A stretch of 42,630 bases of DNA, taken from NCBI GenBank assembly GCA_946623145.1, contig CAMOQT010000003.1, forward strand, positions 1-42,630. Direction: 5' to 3'. The position numbers and the translations under genes were made by a program. Each line of letters starts with the position of its first letter. Within the stretch, counting starts at the first letter, position 1. The DNA is from an uncultured Azospirillum sp. (GTDB lineage: Bacteria; Pseudomonadota; Alphaproteobacteria; RF32; CAG-239). Shown piece by piece: positions 42,278 through 42,630 of this stretch. The notes beneath the pieces are model-generated. The model saw only the letters and a program-made list of their open reading frames with translations, had not been told where the DNA came from and ran no database searches.

Positions 42278-42630
42278 CTAGCGTCTATCGAACAGTTTTT
42301 CGATTTCTTTGAGACTGAGTTTAACATAAGTCGGGCGACCATGGTTGCATTGTCCGGAATGTTCGGTTTGCTCCATTTCTCGCAAGAGGTGATTCATTTC
42401 ATCAATATTTAAGGCTCTTCCGGCACGAACCGAGCCATGACAAGCCATAGTGGCGCAGACTAAATGCATCTTTTTCTCTAAAGTAAAGCCTTTTCCCCAT
42501 TCGGTCATTTCTTCAGCTAAATCATGAATTAAAGTCTGTACCTCGCAGTTTTTCAATAAAGCAGGTATTTCTCGCACTAAAACAGCAGCTGTTCCGAATT
42601 CTTCTATCTCTAATCCTAATTTTGAAAGTT
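42278..42630 (-). CDS. mutL: DNA mismatch repair protein MutL, C-terminal part
   Basis: The 3' part of a leftward gene that enters from the right edge (about 117 residues). Visible text includes [34 protein letters not shown] and [14 protein letters not shown], all from the MutL C-terminal dimerisation domain. No DQHAxHER endonuclease motif falls in the visible part. MutL links MutS mismatch recognition to repair. Its stop is 1 base from the stop of the convergent glycosyltransferase gene. Confidence 0.95.
   Translation of the reverse strand, partial: LSKLGLEIEEFGTAAVLVREIPALLKNCEVQTLIHDLAEEMTEWGKGFTLEKKMHLVCATMACHGSVRAGRALNIDEMNHLLREMEQTEHSGQCNHGRPTYVKLSLKEIEKLFDRR

Noticed and set aside
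1-42630. CRISPR arrays, insertion sequences, integrases or phage genes
   Set aside because: No regularly spaced repeats, transposase or integrase motifs were found; the only mobile-like item is the small repeat beside tRNA-Ser.

Overview
The window is chromosomal DNA from an AT-rich Gram-negative bacterium, most likely an alphaproteobacterium with anaerobic capacity, of the kind found in animal guts. The alphaproteobacterial call rests on the DUF2155 protein downstream of mlaD-type genes, the XRE regulator type, and the SUF layout with sufE and sufT. Class III ribonucleotide reductase indicates anaerobic growth. The exact lineage is inference. No transposase, integrase, phage gene or CRISPR array was seen.

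Layout. (1) 1-2320: an anaerobic ribonucleotide reductase whose glycyl-radical domain is a separate small gene, under tandem NrdR-like boxes. (2) 2590-5942: a TolC-like lipoprotein with an extra Ig-like C-terminus, divergent from a lone VirB8-like protein, followed by a tiny lipoprotein and a small membrane protein. (3) 6013-16749: a long leftward run with an M49-like metallopeptidase, a Memo-AMMECR1 fusion, a glycogen-debranching enzyme, a HAD phosphatase, ComF, a SucCD-like pair lacking the catalytic histidine, SufE, SufT and a DMT transporter. (4) 16841-17558: a structured RNA with a terminator and a possible antiterminator, directly upstream of an XRE regulator. (5) 17563-23267: a second, paralogous DMT transporter and sufB-(56-aa ORF)-sufC-sufD-sufS. 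(6) 23412-29536: NlpD-like factor, YajC-SecD-SecF, MutT, a secreted coiled-coil protein, a GpsA-like enzyme and a hypothetical gene. (7) 29713-33856: a giant 1101-residue pilin-like protein with a partner membrane protein. (8) 33964-34991: tRNA-Ser(UGA), a repeat element bounded by 15-bp inverted repeats, and a sensorless histidine kinase. (9) 35099-39319: a Gld-type ABC transporter with GldG-like and DUF4340 proteins. (10) 39468-42630: two tandem MlaD-like proteins, DUF2155, a family 2 glycosyltransferase and the 3' part of mutL.

How the parts fit. The SUF genes form a near-complete Fe-S assembly set in two leftward blocks split by the RNA/XRE locus. YajC-SecDF, the NlpD-like factor, MlaD-like proteins, ABC/GldG system, TolC-like protein and pilin pair are envelope functions. 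The most unusual items are the structured RNA leader, the split NrdD, the SucCD-like pair without its phosphohistidine, the giant pilin-like protein, and the VirB8-like/TolC-like locus. Assignments come from motif recognition by eye, without database searches.
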